Shown in pieces: positions 7,538-13,781 of a stretch of DNA of 15,270 nt. The notes under the pieces are model-generated. The model saw nothing but the letters and a program-made list of their open reading frames with translations, made no database searches and was not told the origin of the DNA. The stretch covers positions 1 through 15,270 of the forward strand of contig JAEZMT010000024.1 in NCBI GenBank assembly GCA_023442085.1. Direction: 5' to 3'. Positions within the stretch are counted from its first letter, which is position 1. Each line of letters begins with the position of its first letter. The stretch comes from Pseudomonadota bacterium. Lineage in GTDB: Bacteria > Pseudomonadota > Alphaproteobacteria > Rhizobiales > Xanthobacteraceae. A program made the translations under genes and the position numbers.

Positions 7538-7574
7538 ACCGCCGCGTCAAGCACGCTGGCCCGGACGCGGCGGT
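7538..7574 (-). terminator. 11-bp stem-loop between phasin and waaF, possible terminator
   Basis: A perfect 11-bp inverted repeat (ACCGCCGCGTC at 7538-7548 and its complement at 7564-7574) with a 15-nt loop begins about 19 nt after the phasin stop codon and ends about 45 nt before waaF. No T run follows on the minus strand. It may be a Rho-assisted terminator or an mRNA-stabilising hairpin separating abundant phasin mRNA from the waa genes. Confidence 0.4.
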
Positions 7575-7592
7575 CGGTATTGAAACGGAGGA

Positions 7593-8066
7593 TCAGGCGG
7601 CCGGACGGATCGTCTTCTCCACCGACGACTTGATCGGCTCGGAGGTCTCGGCGGCAACCTTCTGCGCCAGAGCGGACAGATCCTTGGCCTGGCCGGTCAG
7701 GGCCTCGAACTGCTTGCGCGCGTGGCCGGTGGACAGCTCCACGGCCTCGGCGACGGTCTTGGCTGCCAGCAGCGAATTGAAATAGTCGAACGCCGAATTC
7801 ACGTTCGATTGAACCGCCTCGAGCACCTTGGCATTGTACTGGGCCACGCCCTTGGAGGCGGTGGTGGCGCTGTCCTCGAGGGCGGCGTTCACCTGCTCGG
7901 CGGCGGCCTTCAGCTTGCTGTAGTTCTCGCGGTAGGTGGCGAGGCCCTTCTCGGCGATCTCGCGGACGGCCGGGGGCACCTCGACGCCGGGAACGGCATT
8001 GGTCGAGAACGCCTTTTTCGCCGCTTCGATCTGATCCTGATAAGCCTTGATGAAGGTGTCGTTCAT
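7593..8066 (-). CDS. phasin (PHA granule-associated protein)
   Basis: A 157-aa phasin of the Phasin_2 type, expected to coat polyhydroxyalkanoate granules and control their number and size. The sequence is almost wholly helical and rich in Ala, Lys, Glu and Gln, with no Cys or Trp. It contains the family N-terminal block PPAVREIAEKGLATYRENY and the central FDYFNSLLAAKTVAEAVELS with QFEALTGQAKDL. The frame opens earlier, but ATG 8066 is chosen because GAGG (8072-8075) sits 5 nt before it on the minus strand and because family members begin close to this point. A second, diverged phasin lies upstream on the same strand, and the 240 bp between them carries promoter- and operator-like elements. 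The separate control region suggests its own transcription. Confidence 0.9.
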   Translation of the reverse strand: MNDTFIKAYQDQIEAAKKAFSTNAVPGVEVPPAVREIAEKGLATYRENYSKLKAAAEQVNAALEDSATTASKGVAQYNAKVLEAVQSNVNSAFDYFNSLLAAKTVAEAVELSTGHARKQFEALTGQAKDLSALAQKVAAETSEPIKSSVEKTIRPAA

Positions 8067-8106
8067 GTCATCCTCGGAACAGGGGCGTGGCGATCCGTGC
8101 CGAGGT

Positions 8107-8122
8107 GCTTTGCTGCAATGCC
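8107..8122. promoter_or_regulatory. TGC-rich element in phasin leader (possible PhaR site)
   Basis: CTGCAATGC at 8113-8121 lies 41-56 nt upstream of the phasin start; a second copy of the pattern, CTGCATTGC, is at 8160-8168. Both follow CTGC-N3-GC, close to the TGC-rich CTGC-N3/4-GCAG sites reported for the PHA-responsive repressor PhaR. The match is partial and made by eye. Confidence 0.3.
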
Positions 8123-8206
8123 ACCTGAACGCAGCTACACGCCGAGCGCCGGAGAGCGCCTGCATTGCGAGCATTCTAGGTGAGCTGTGTTTACCCCGAC
8201 CGAAGG

Positions 8207-8234
8207 GTTATACAACAGTAAACGTGCAGCGCAA
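8207..8234 (-). promoter_or_regulatory. candidate sigma-70-type promoter of phasin gene
   Basis: On the minus strand TTGCGC (8229-8234) and TATAAC (8207-8212) are separated by 16 nt. The -10 matches five of six consensus positions, the -35 only three. The -35 falls inside a perfect palindrome (8224-8254). The leader to the phasin start would be about 130 nt. A second -10-like hexamer, TAGAAT at 8173-8178, is an alternative without a good -35. Confidence 0.33.
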
Positions 8235-8254
8235 AATGAAATTCTGCGCTGCAC
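8224..8254. promoter_or_regulatory. 10-bp perfect palindrome, candidate phasin operator
   Basis: GTGCAGCGCA (8224-8233) and TGCGCTGCAC (8245-8254) are perfect reverse complements around an 11-nt AT-rich centre. It overlaps the candidate -35 of the downstream phasin gene and its arms are TGC-rich, as expected for PhaR binding. It also lies about 50 nt after the stop of the upstream phasin, but no T run follows, so an operator role is favoured over a terminator. Confidence 0.45.
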
Positions 8255-8307
8255 AAGTCAAGGTTCCGAAACTAAGCGGGCCGGCGCGAGCCGGTAGAGT
8301 AATCCCG

Positions 8308-8850
8308 TCAGCCCTGCTGGTTGGGATCGGTCGCCTTCGCTGCGGCGGCCTGGGCTTCGCGCACGGCCGTCTCGCCCACGGTCTTCATGTCCTGGGCCAC
8401 GGTCTGGGCACTCTGCGCGGCCGCGGCGGCCAGGGTCTTGAGGCGCTCGGCCAAGGTGCGGGCGTGCTCGTCCATGGTGCGCACGGCGTTCTCGCCCAGG
8501 GCCTTGGCATCGTCGCCGAAGGCCTTCGCCTGCTCGGAGACGGCCTTGAGCTGGTTGGTGAGAAACTCCGCCTGGAGGCCCATCATCTCCTGCGGGCTCT
8601 TGGCCGCCACGAGCTTGTGCAGGAAATCGAAGCTCGCCTCGACATTCGCTTCCATCAGGCCGATGGCCTTCTGGCGGAAGTCCTTGATGCTGGAGCTGAC
8701 TTCCTCGATACGGCCTTCGCTCTCGCCAACCGTTTCCCGCGCATTCTGGAACAGGGTCTCGAACGCCTGCCGGGCCTGCGCCACGTTCTTCTCGGCAATG
8801 GCCCGCATTTCTGGGGGCAGCTCCAGATCCGGACCGAACTTCGTCGTCAT
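8308..8850 (-). CDS. phasin family protein
   Basis: A 180-aa second phasin, larger and clearly diverged from the 157-aa neighbour. It shares the family pattern: PPEMRAIAEKNVAQARQAFE near the N-terminus, a helical SFDFLHKLVAAKSPQEMMGLQ block, and a long Ala/Gln/Lys/Glu helix with FGDDAKALGE. The alanine-rich C-terminal tail is likely coiled coil or oligomerisation sequence. It presumably coats PHA granules, but phasin-family proteins with other roles exist, so the function is less certain than the fold. The start at 8850 is preferred because GGAGGAGAG (8857-8865) lies just upstream on the minus strand. It is divergent from the PdhS-like gene across about 200 bp. Confidence 0.87.
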   Translation of the reverse strand: MTTKFGPDLELPPEMRAIAEKNVAQARQAFETLFQNARETVGESEGRIEEVSSSIKDFRQKAIGLMEANVEASFDFLHKLVAAKSPQEMMGLQAEFLTNQLKAVSEQAKAFGDDAKALGENAVRTMDEHARTLAERLKTLAAAAAQSAQTVAQDMKTVGETAVREAQAAAAKATDPNQQG

Positions 8851-8927
8851 GGCCGTCTCTCCTCCGGGTGTCGGGCGGCGCAAGCCACCGCGCAGCGACC
8901 CATCTTAGTCTACCGTGTCGCCGCTTC

Positions 8928-8942
8928 GCCATTATGAATGGC
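8928..8942. promoter_or_regulatory. dyad in divergent intergenic region
   Basis: GCCATT-ATG-AATGGC is a perfect 6-bp dyad, nested in a looser repeat CTTCGCC (8924-8930) / GGCGAAG (8952-8958). On the minus strand CATAAT (8931-8936) within it resembles a -10 box for the phasin gene, but no good -35 is visible. It sits between divergent genes, so it could control either. Confidence 0.27.
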
Positions 8943-9053
8943 AGTCAGCGCGGCGAAGTTGCACTGACGTTAATCAATGGCACCGAGAATAAGGGGCGGC
9001 GGGATGCCCCGCCTTGGTTCACTCCACCACCGCAAGGTGCGATCCTGCACACG

Positions 9054-11459
9054 ATGACGCAGCACCACGGCAGCCCGGACGACCCGTCTCCCCTCTCGCG
9101 GGAGAGCGTGGAGGCCATAGCGTCCGCTCTTCCCGGCGCGGAGGCGGTGCTGGCACCGCTCGCGCGACAGGACCTCGCCTCCTTCCTGATCGACCTCGGG
9201 TCCGGCCGCGTGCTGGCGGCGACGCGGGCCGCCGCGCATGCCGCCATCATGGCCGGCGAGACGGCGCCCGAAGCGGTGATGACTGCGGCAGCCCACCTTG
9301 CCCGCCGCACGGCCGCCGGCTTCGGCGTCGCTCGGCTGCGTCTGCCGGGAGACCTTTCGCCCCGCACCCTGCGCTTTGCTGCCCTCGCCCTGCCCTCGGG
9401 ACCCGCGATCCTGTTCGCCGACCCGTCCGCCTTCGCCTCCGCGCCGGCCGAGACAACCCGCGCGGCAGATGCGCCCGCCGTTCCCCCCGCGCTGCGCCCG
9501 CTCCTCTCCCAGCCGCTGCGCGTGACCTGGGAGAGCGATGCGGAGGGGCGCCTGCGCGCCCTGTCGCCCTTGTTCGCGGCCGCCCTCGGCAGCCGCAAGG
9601 GCCGATTCCTGGGCGCGAGCTTCGCCGAGCTGGAGCGCGACGGGCATCTGGACGCCGCAGACGCGCTCGTGGACGCCATGGCCTCAGGCGAGAGCTTCAC
9701 CGAACGGACCGCGAGGGTTCCAGCCGCTGGCGCCGAGGCCCCGCTCGACCTCAGCCTGGGCGGCGCGCCGCTGTTCGATGCGGAGCGCCGGCTCAAGGGC
9801 GTGCGCGGCTTCGGCATTGTCACCGCGGCGGAGACACCCGCTTTCGCCGAGAAACCCGCGCAGCCGGAGACCACGCCCGCGCAGCCGCCGATCGCCTTCG
9901 GGCGCAATGTGGTGCCGCTTCGGCAGGGCAGCCTCTCCCCGCAGGAGAGTTCCGCCTTCCGCGAGATCGCCCGCACGCTTGCCGCCGCCATCGAGGACTG
10001 GCCGAAAATCCCGCCGGACACGGAGCCGCCCGCCGGCTTCGAGACAACCGAGGCCCAGCCCGAAGCGTCCGCCCCTTCCGGCGACGAGGCGGAACTTCTC
10101 GACAAGCTGCCGGTAAGCCTGCTGGTGCAGCAGGAGGGCACGCTGGTCCACGCCAACCGGGCGTTTCTGGCGTTGACCGGCTGGAGCGGGCTCGACGCAT
10201 TGGAAGACGCCGGAGGGCTGGAGCGCGTCCTCTCCCGTGAATCCGGCGCCCTGCACGTGCTGACGCCGGAGGGCGCCCGCCTTTCGGTGGAGGTCCGTCT
10301 CGTCGCCGCGCCGTTCCTCGGCCGGCCGGCGCTTATTCACGTCATCCGCCCGCTGGATAGCACTGCGGATGACCGCGAAGCCCGCGCGAGCGCCCGCCGC
10401 GCCGCGCTGGACATGGTGCCGTGGCCCGTCTTCCTGCTGGAAATGGACGGTACGATCCGCCTCGCCAATCTCGCCGCGGCCGAACGCCTGGGCTTTCCGG
10501 CCCACGATCTCGCCGGCGAGCCCTTCACCATCGCCGTCGCGCCGACCGATCGCGCCGAGGCGATCGCGACCCTCGACCGCGTGCGGGACGATGGCACCTC
10601 GGGGCAGGTGGCCCTCGCGCTCCGCAATCGCGCGGGCGAGCTTCTGCCCGGCCGCGCGGCCGTGACCCGTGCCGGCGCAGAGGACCAGCTCCTGTGCGTG
10701 GTCATCGGCCCGGCGCCCGAGTCGTCCGAGCCTGCTCCCGCGCCCCAGGCGCCCGTCCCCATGCTCCCGGAGCCGCCTCCGGAAAACCTCCTCCCCCGCC
10801 TCGCGGGCCGCGTGCGCGCCGGGCTGGAAGGCCCCATGGCTGTTCTTCGGGATGCCCCGGCCGAGGCCCTCGACGCGCCGCTGCGGGATGCGCTCAAATC
10901 CCTGAATGCCACACTGGCTGACCTTGCCGCCCTGTCGGAGCCGCCGAAGGCAGAGGCGGCCGCAGCCGCGTGCAACATTTCGGCCGTGGTACGCGCTGCC
11001 ATCGCCGCGCACCTGCCGGACGCCCGGCGCAGGCGGCTGGCGCTTCGGCTCGACGATGCCGGCGACGTCATCGCTCAAGCCGATGAAGCCTCGCTCGCCG
11101 ATCTCCTGTCCATGCTGCTGGAGGAAGCCGTCGCGGCAACGCCAGCCGGCGGGGCGGTCGCGGTGTCGGTGTTCGGCGCTGAGGACGGGACGGAAGGCTC
11201 GCGTGCGGTTGTTCAGCTGAGCGACGCGGGGGCCGGCCTCGATGCGGAGGCCGCCGCGGCGGCCCTCGACCCGCTCTCCGGTCTTCCGGCCGACGACCGC
11301 TTCGCCGCCGACGGACGCCCGCTCCGCCTCGCGCGCATGGCCGAAGCCGCGCGGAGACTCGGCGGAATGCTGGACATCGATCCGGCCGGGAGCGTCGCGA
11401 CCGGCGAGGATCCGGGCAGGCGGCGCGGCATGATCGCCCGGCTCACCCTGCCAGCCTGA
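9054..11459 (+). CDS. PdhS-like multi-PAS protein with degenerate histidine kinase domain
   Basis: An 801-aa cytoplasmic protein with no membrane segment. Order: a degenerate sensory region (about 25-130); a PAS-like domain starting PLRVTWESDAEGR (about 150-258); a helix LSPQESSAFREIARTL (294-309); a PAS domain with LLDKLPVSLLVQ and HANRAFLALTGWS (about 346-440); a third PAS (about 446-560); a Pro/Ala linker; then a kinase-like core. The arrangement and these blocks match PdhS-type kinases of Hyphomicrobiales, which act on the cell-cycle regulator DivK. The core looks inactive: in the H-box-like AGRVRAGLEG the phospho-acceptor His is G585, the N-box Asn is E691, and the G2 box GTGLGL has become GRPLRL (754-759). 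Only the G1 box DAGAG (724-728) survives. ATG 9054 was chosen as the start, but no ribosome site supports it; an in-frame ATG at 8934 is an alternative. The family call is by eye. Confidence 0.72.
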   Translation: MTQHHGSPDDPSPLSRESVEAIASALPGAEAVLAPLARQDLASFLIDLGSGRVLAATRAAAHAAIMAGETAPEAVMTAAAHLARRTAAGFGVARLRLPGDLSPRTLRFAALALPSGPAILFADPSAFASAPAETTRAADAPAVPPALRPLLSQPLRVTWESDAEGRLRALSPLFAAALGSRKGRFLGASFAELERDGHLDAADALVDAMASGESFTERTARVPAAGAEAPLDLSLGGAPLFDAERRLKGVRGFGIVTAAETPAFAEKPAQPETTPAQPPIAFGRNVVPLRQGSLSPQESSAFREIARTLAAAIEDWPKIPPDTEPPAGFETTEAQPEASAPSGDEAELLDKLPVSLLVQQEGTLVHANRAFLALTGWSGLDALEDAGGLERVLSRESGALHVLTPEGARLSVEVRLVAAPFLGRPALIHVIRPLDSTADDREARASARRAALDMVPWPVFLLEMDGTIRLANLAAAERLGFPAHDLAGEPFTIAVAPTDRAEAIATLDRVRDDGTSGQVALALRNRAGELLPGRAAVTRAGAEDQLLCVVIGPAPESSEPAPAPQAPVPMLPEPPPENLLPRLAGRVRAGLEGPMAVLRDAPAEALDAPLRDALKSLNATLADLAALSEPPKAEAAAAACNISAVVRAAIAAHLPDARRRRLALRLDDAGDVIAQADEASLADLLSMLLEEAVAATPAGGAVAVSVFGAEDGTEGSRAVVQLSDAGAGLDAEAAAAALDPLSGLPADDRFAADGRPLRLARMAEAARRLGGMLDIDPAGSVATGEDPGRRRGMIARLTLPA

Positions 11460-11481
11460 ACCCTCTCGCAAACGGTGTTCC

Positions 11482-11498
11482 GCCACCGATCGGGTGGC
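11482..11498 (+). terminator. weak stem-loop after the PdhS-like gene
   Basis: GCCACC-GATCG-GGTGGC forms a 6-bp stem with a 5-nt loop 22 nt past the stop codon. No T run follows, so it would be a Rho-assisted or weak terminator at best. Confidence 0.25.
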
Positions 11499-11503
11499 AA
11501 TCG

Positions 11504-11526
11504 CACAATGGAACAACTCCATTGTG
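11504..11526. promoter_or_regulatory. 9-bp perfect inverted repeat upstream of bfd
   Basis: CACAATGGA (11504-11512) and TCCATTGTG (11518-11526) are exact reverse complements around ACAAC. It lies 44 nt after the PdhS-like gene and about 140 nt before bfd. With no T run it is equally readable as an operator or a hairpin. Confidence 0.35.
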
Positions 11527-11628
11527 TAGGCAGAATGCTGTCCGAACCGCCTTCGAGGCTCCATATCGCATATGTACGGAGTTGACGGCGCCTCCCGTCA
11601 TCTGCAAAAAATGCAATAGAAACAAGTT

Positions 11629-11645
11629 TTTAGAAGCCTTCCAAG
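11629..11645 (+). promoter_or_regulatory. Irr/ICE-like iron box upstream of bfd
   Basis: TTTAGAA-GCC-TTCCAAG matches the alphaproteobacterial iron control element TTTAGAA-N3-TTCTAAA at all seven positions of the left half and five of seven on the right. It ends 18 bp before the bfd start codon, a place where a bound Irr protein would block transcription. Iron storage genes are known Irr targets in this class. Confidence 0.6.
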
Positions 11646-11663
11646 TTAGCTTCGGGCCGTGCC

Positions 11664-11897
11664 ATGATCGTTTGTTCATGCAACGTCTTTTCAGACCGAC
11701 AAGTGCTCGACGCACTTGCCGGAACCCCATTGCGCTCTCCCAGCGAAGTTTATCGCTGCCTCGGCTGCTCCCCCCAGTGCGGACGCTGCGCCCGGACCAT
11801 CCGCACGTTGATGGATCAGGTGCAGGCCCATGACTGCGGTGCGTGCGCGGATGAGTGTCCCGTCGCGGGACTTACCGGAATGGTCGCGGCCGAGTAA
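11664..11897 (+). CDS. bfd: bacterioferritin-associated ferredoxin (Bfd)
   Basis: A 77-aa BFD-like [2Fe-2S] protein. In known systems Bfd docks on bacterioferritin and passes electrons to the stored ferric core so that iron is released. The N-terminus MIVCSCNVFSD gives C4 and C6, and CGRC gives C39 and C42, matching the C-x-C / C-x2-C cluster ligands of E. coli Bfd. Additional cysteines are present at C32 and C35 (CLGC) and in a C-terminal CGACADECP segment (C58, C61, C65), beyond the four needed. No clear Shine-Dalgarno precedes ATG 11664, but the N-terminus is exactly that of the family. An Irr-like box lies just upstream and bfr follows on the same strand 130 bp later. Confidence 0.93.
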   Translation: MIVCSCNVFSDRQVLDALAGTPLRSPSEVYRCLGCSPQCGRCARTIRTLMDQVQAHDCGACADECPVAGLTGMVAAE

Positions 11898-11921
11898 GCT
11901 GCATAAATCGATTTTCCGAAC

Positions 11922-11942
11922 CACCCGGTGAACAGCCGGGTG
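11922..11942 (+). terminator. stem-loop after bfd
   Basis: CACCCGG-7 nt-CCGGGTG is a perfect 7-bp GC-rich stem beginning 24 nt after the bfd stop. No T run follows, so termination may be partial; bfr has its own iron box downstream of it. Confidence 0.35.
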
Positions 11943-11967
11943 CCACCTCTGCGTACCTTGCACTCAC

Positions 11968-11984
11968 CTTAGAATTAGTCTAAG
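11968..11984 (+). promoter_or_regulatory. Irr/ICE-like iron box upstream of bfr
   Basis: CTTAGAA-TTA-GTCTAAG is close to TTTAGAA-N3-TTCTAAA and is itself a 6-bp dyad (CTTAGA/TCTAAG). A TTGCAC at 11958-11963 could be a -35, which would place the box over the promoter core. It lies about 40 bp before the bfr start. Confidence 0.62.
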
Positions 11985-12027
11985 GATTGATTGAAACTAA
12001 CTGTCCTTACGGCACCAGGAGCTGATG

Positions 12028-12510
12028 ATGAAGGGCGATCCGAAGGTTATTGAATACCTCAATCGGGGCCTGCGCTCTGAGCTGACCGCCATCAACCAAT
12101 ATTGGCTCCACTACCGGATGCTCGACAATTGGGGCTACAAGGCGCTGGCCAAGAAGTGGCGCGCCGAGTCCATCGAGGAGATGGTCCACGCGGACAAGTT
12201 CACCGACCGCATCCTGTTCCTCGACGGCTTCCCGAATATGCAGGTGCTCGATCCCCTGCGAATCGGCCAGGACGTGAAGGAAATCCTCGACTGCGATCTC
12301 GCCGCCGAGCTCGATGCCCGCGCGCTCTACCAGGAGGCTGCCGCCTACTGCCAGACGGTGAAGGACTATCCGAGCCGCGACCTCTTCGAGGAGCTGATGG
12401 CAGACGAGGAAGGCCACATCGACTTCCTTGAAACCCAGCTCGACCTCGTGTCCAAGCTCGGCCTGCAGCTGTACGCCCAGCACCACATCGGCGAGCTCGA
12501 CGAGGATTGA
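12028..12510 (+). CDS. bfr: bacterioferritin
   Basis: A 160-aa haem-containing ferritin that forms a 24-mer shell, oxidises Fe(II) at a dinuclear centre and stores it as ferric mineral in the cytoplasm. All ferroxidase ligands are present in E. coli Bfr numbering: E18, E51, H54, E94, E127 and H130, with Y25 nearby. M52, the axial ligand of the inter-subunit haem, is also conserved. Two adjacent ATGs occur at 12025 and 12028. The second is chosen because AGGAG (12017-12021) then has a 6-nt spacer and the protein begins MKGDPKVIEYLN as usual. It follows bfd, carries an Irr-like box in front, and is followed by a strong terminator. Confidence 0.96.
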   Translation: MKGDPKVIEYLNRGLRSELTAINQYWLHYRMLDNWGYKALAKKWRAESIEEMVHADKFTDRILFLDGFPNMQVLDPLRIGQDVKEILDCDLAAELDARALYQEAAAYCQTVKDYPSRDLFEELMADEEGHIDFLETQLDLVSKLGLQLYAQHHIGELDED

Positions 12511-12532
12511 TCCTCTCCATCGCCCGACACAC

Positions 12533-12561
12533 AAAGCCCGGCTTTCATGCCGGGCTTTTTT
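12533..12561 (+). terminator. Rho-independent terminator of bfr
   Basis: AAAGCCCGGC pairs perfectly with GCCGGGCTTT across a 6-nt loop (TTTCAT), and the stem runs into a stretch of T residues (12556-12561). It starts 22 nt past the bfr stop codon. Being nearly symmetrical, it might also work from the other strand, but no gene points that way. Confidence 0.93.
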
Positions 12562-12749
12562 GTTTTGGCCGACCATCAGATTGGAGAAAGTATAAACTGG
12601 AGCCGACGGACTTAGCTCATTTCATAATTAGATAATTTCCAATGTTTCCGGGCTCACACCCTTCTTCATTGACCCTTCGTAAGGCCTCGGGCTAGCCAAA
12701 TCTCCACAGTCTCATGGTGCTCGCTCAGAGCCCGCGCGTGGGGATTTCG

Positions 12750-13775
12750 ATGGGTCGCTTTCATCTCTTGCGGAGCGTTCTCGCCGGTGGCGCACTGCTT
12801 GTCGCGGCGCAGGGCGCCAGCGGGCAGCAGGTCGTCAACGTCTACACCACCCGCGAGCCCGGGCTGGCCGCGCCCCTCTTCGAGGCCTTCACCAAGGCCA
12901 CGGGCATCGAGGTGAAGAGCGTCTTCATCAAGGATGGCCTCGCCGAGCGCGTGAAGGCGGAGGGCGCCAGCTCCCCGGCCGACGTGCTGATGACGGTGGA
13001 CGTGGGCAATCTGCTCGATGTGGTCGATGCCGGCGTCACCCAGCCGGTGACCTCCCCGGCCCTCTCCGCCATTCCCGCCAATCTGCGCGATCCGGCCGGC
13101 AACTGGTATGCCCTCTCCCTGCGCGCCCGCCTCGTCTATGCGGCGAAGGACGAGGTGAAGCTCTCGGCCATCACCTATGAGGACCTCGCGGACCCCAAGT
13201 GGAAGGGCAAGGTCTGCATCCGCTCAGGCCAGCACCCCTACAACGTCGGGCTGGTGGCGGCCTATATCGTCCATCATGGTGAGGAGAAGACCGAAGCCTG
13301 GTTGCGCGGTCTGAAGGCCAACCTCGCCCGCAAGCCAGCCGGCGGCGACCGCGAGGGCGCCCGCGACATCCTCGGCGGCATCTGCGATCTGGCGGTGGGC
13401 AATTCCTATTACGTGGGCCTGATGCGCTCGGGCAAGGGCGGCGCCGACCAGAAGAAGTGGGGCGATGGCATCAACGTGCTGCTCCCGACCTTCCAGGGCG
13501 GCGGCACCCATGTGAACGTCTCCGGTGCCGCCGTGGCGAAGAACGCGCCCCATAAGGACGCCGCCGTGAAGCTGCTCGAATTCGCCATCTCCCCGGAGAT
13601 GCAGGCGGTCTACGCCAAGCAGAACATGGAATACCCGGTCATCACCTCTGCCGAGGTCGATCCCGTGATCGGCGCGCTGGGGCCGCTCAAGGTCGATCCC
13701 ATCCCGCTGGTGGACATCGCCAAGAACCGCAAGCGCGCCAGCGAGCTCATCGACAAGGTCGGCTTCGATAACTGA
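12750..13775 (+). CDS. fbpA: ferric iron ABC transporter substrate-binding protein (FbpA/FutA-like)
   Basis: A 341-aa periplasmic binding protein for Fe(III). Residues 1-25 are a signal peptide (Arg-containing start, hydrophobic LLRSVLAGGALLVAA, cleavage likely ASG|QQ). The mature part begins VVNVYTTREPGL, the usual start of this family. It contains the tandem tyrosines Y220-Y221 in AVGNSYYVGLM, which bind ferric iron in FbpA, plus WKGKVCIRSGQHPYN and a C-terminal NMEYPVI block. The frame also has an ATG at 12714, but 12750 is preferred: GGGGA (12740-12744) precedes it by 5 nt and it gives a clean signal peptide. It sits downstream of the bfr terminator, so it has its own promoter, and fbpB follows after 6 bp. 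Iron is the likely substrate; related thiamine or phosphonate binders are less likely given the YY pair. Confidence 0.9.
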   Translation: MGRFHLLRSVLAGGALLVAAQGASGQQVVNVYTTREPGLAAPLFEAFTKATGIEVKSVFIKDGLAERVKAEGASSPADVLMTVDVGNLLDVVDAGVTQPVTSPALSAIPANLRDPAGNWYALSLRARLVYAAKDEVKLSAITYEDLADPKWKGKVCIRSGQHPYNVGLVAAYIVHHGEEKTEAWLRGLKANLARKPAGGDREGARDILGGICDLAVGNSYYVGLMRSGKGGADQKKWGDGINVLLPTFQGGGTHVNVSGAAVAKNAPHKDAAVKLLEFAISPEMQAVYAKQNMEYPVITSAEVDPVIGALGPLKVDPIPLVDIAKNRKRASELIDKVGFDN

Positions 13776-13781
13776 CGGCCG

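Noticed and set aside
8280..8293. CCGGC-4 nt-GCCGG stem just after the 180-aa phasin gene as a terminator
   Set aside because: The stem is only 5 bp and no T run follows; such stems are common by chance at this GC content.
9684..11564. 626-codon minus-strand open frame opposite the PdhS-like gene
   Set aside because: Composition is typical of antisense frames in high-GC DNA, and the plus frame has recognisable PAS domains.
12669..12697. TTGACC and GCTAGC as the fbpA promoter
   Set aside because: The -35 is good but the -10 matches poorly; not strong enough to list as a feature.
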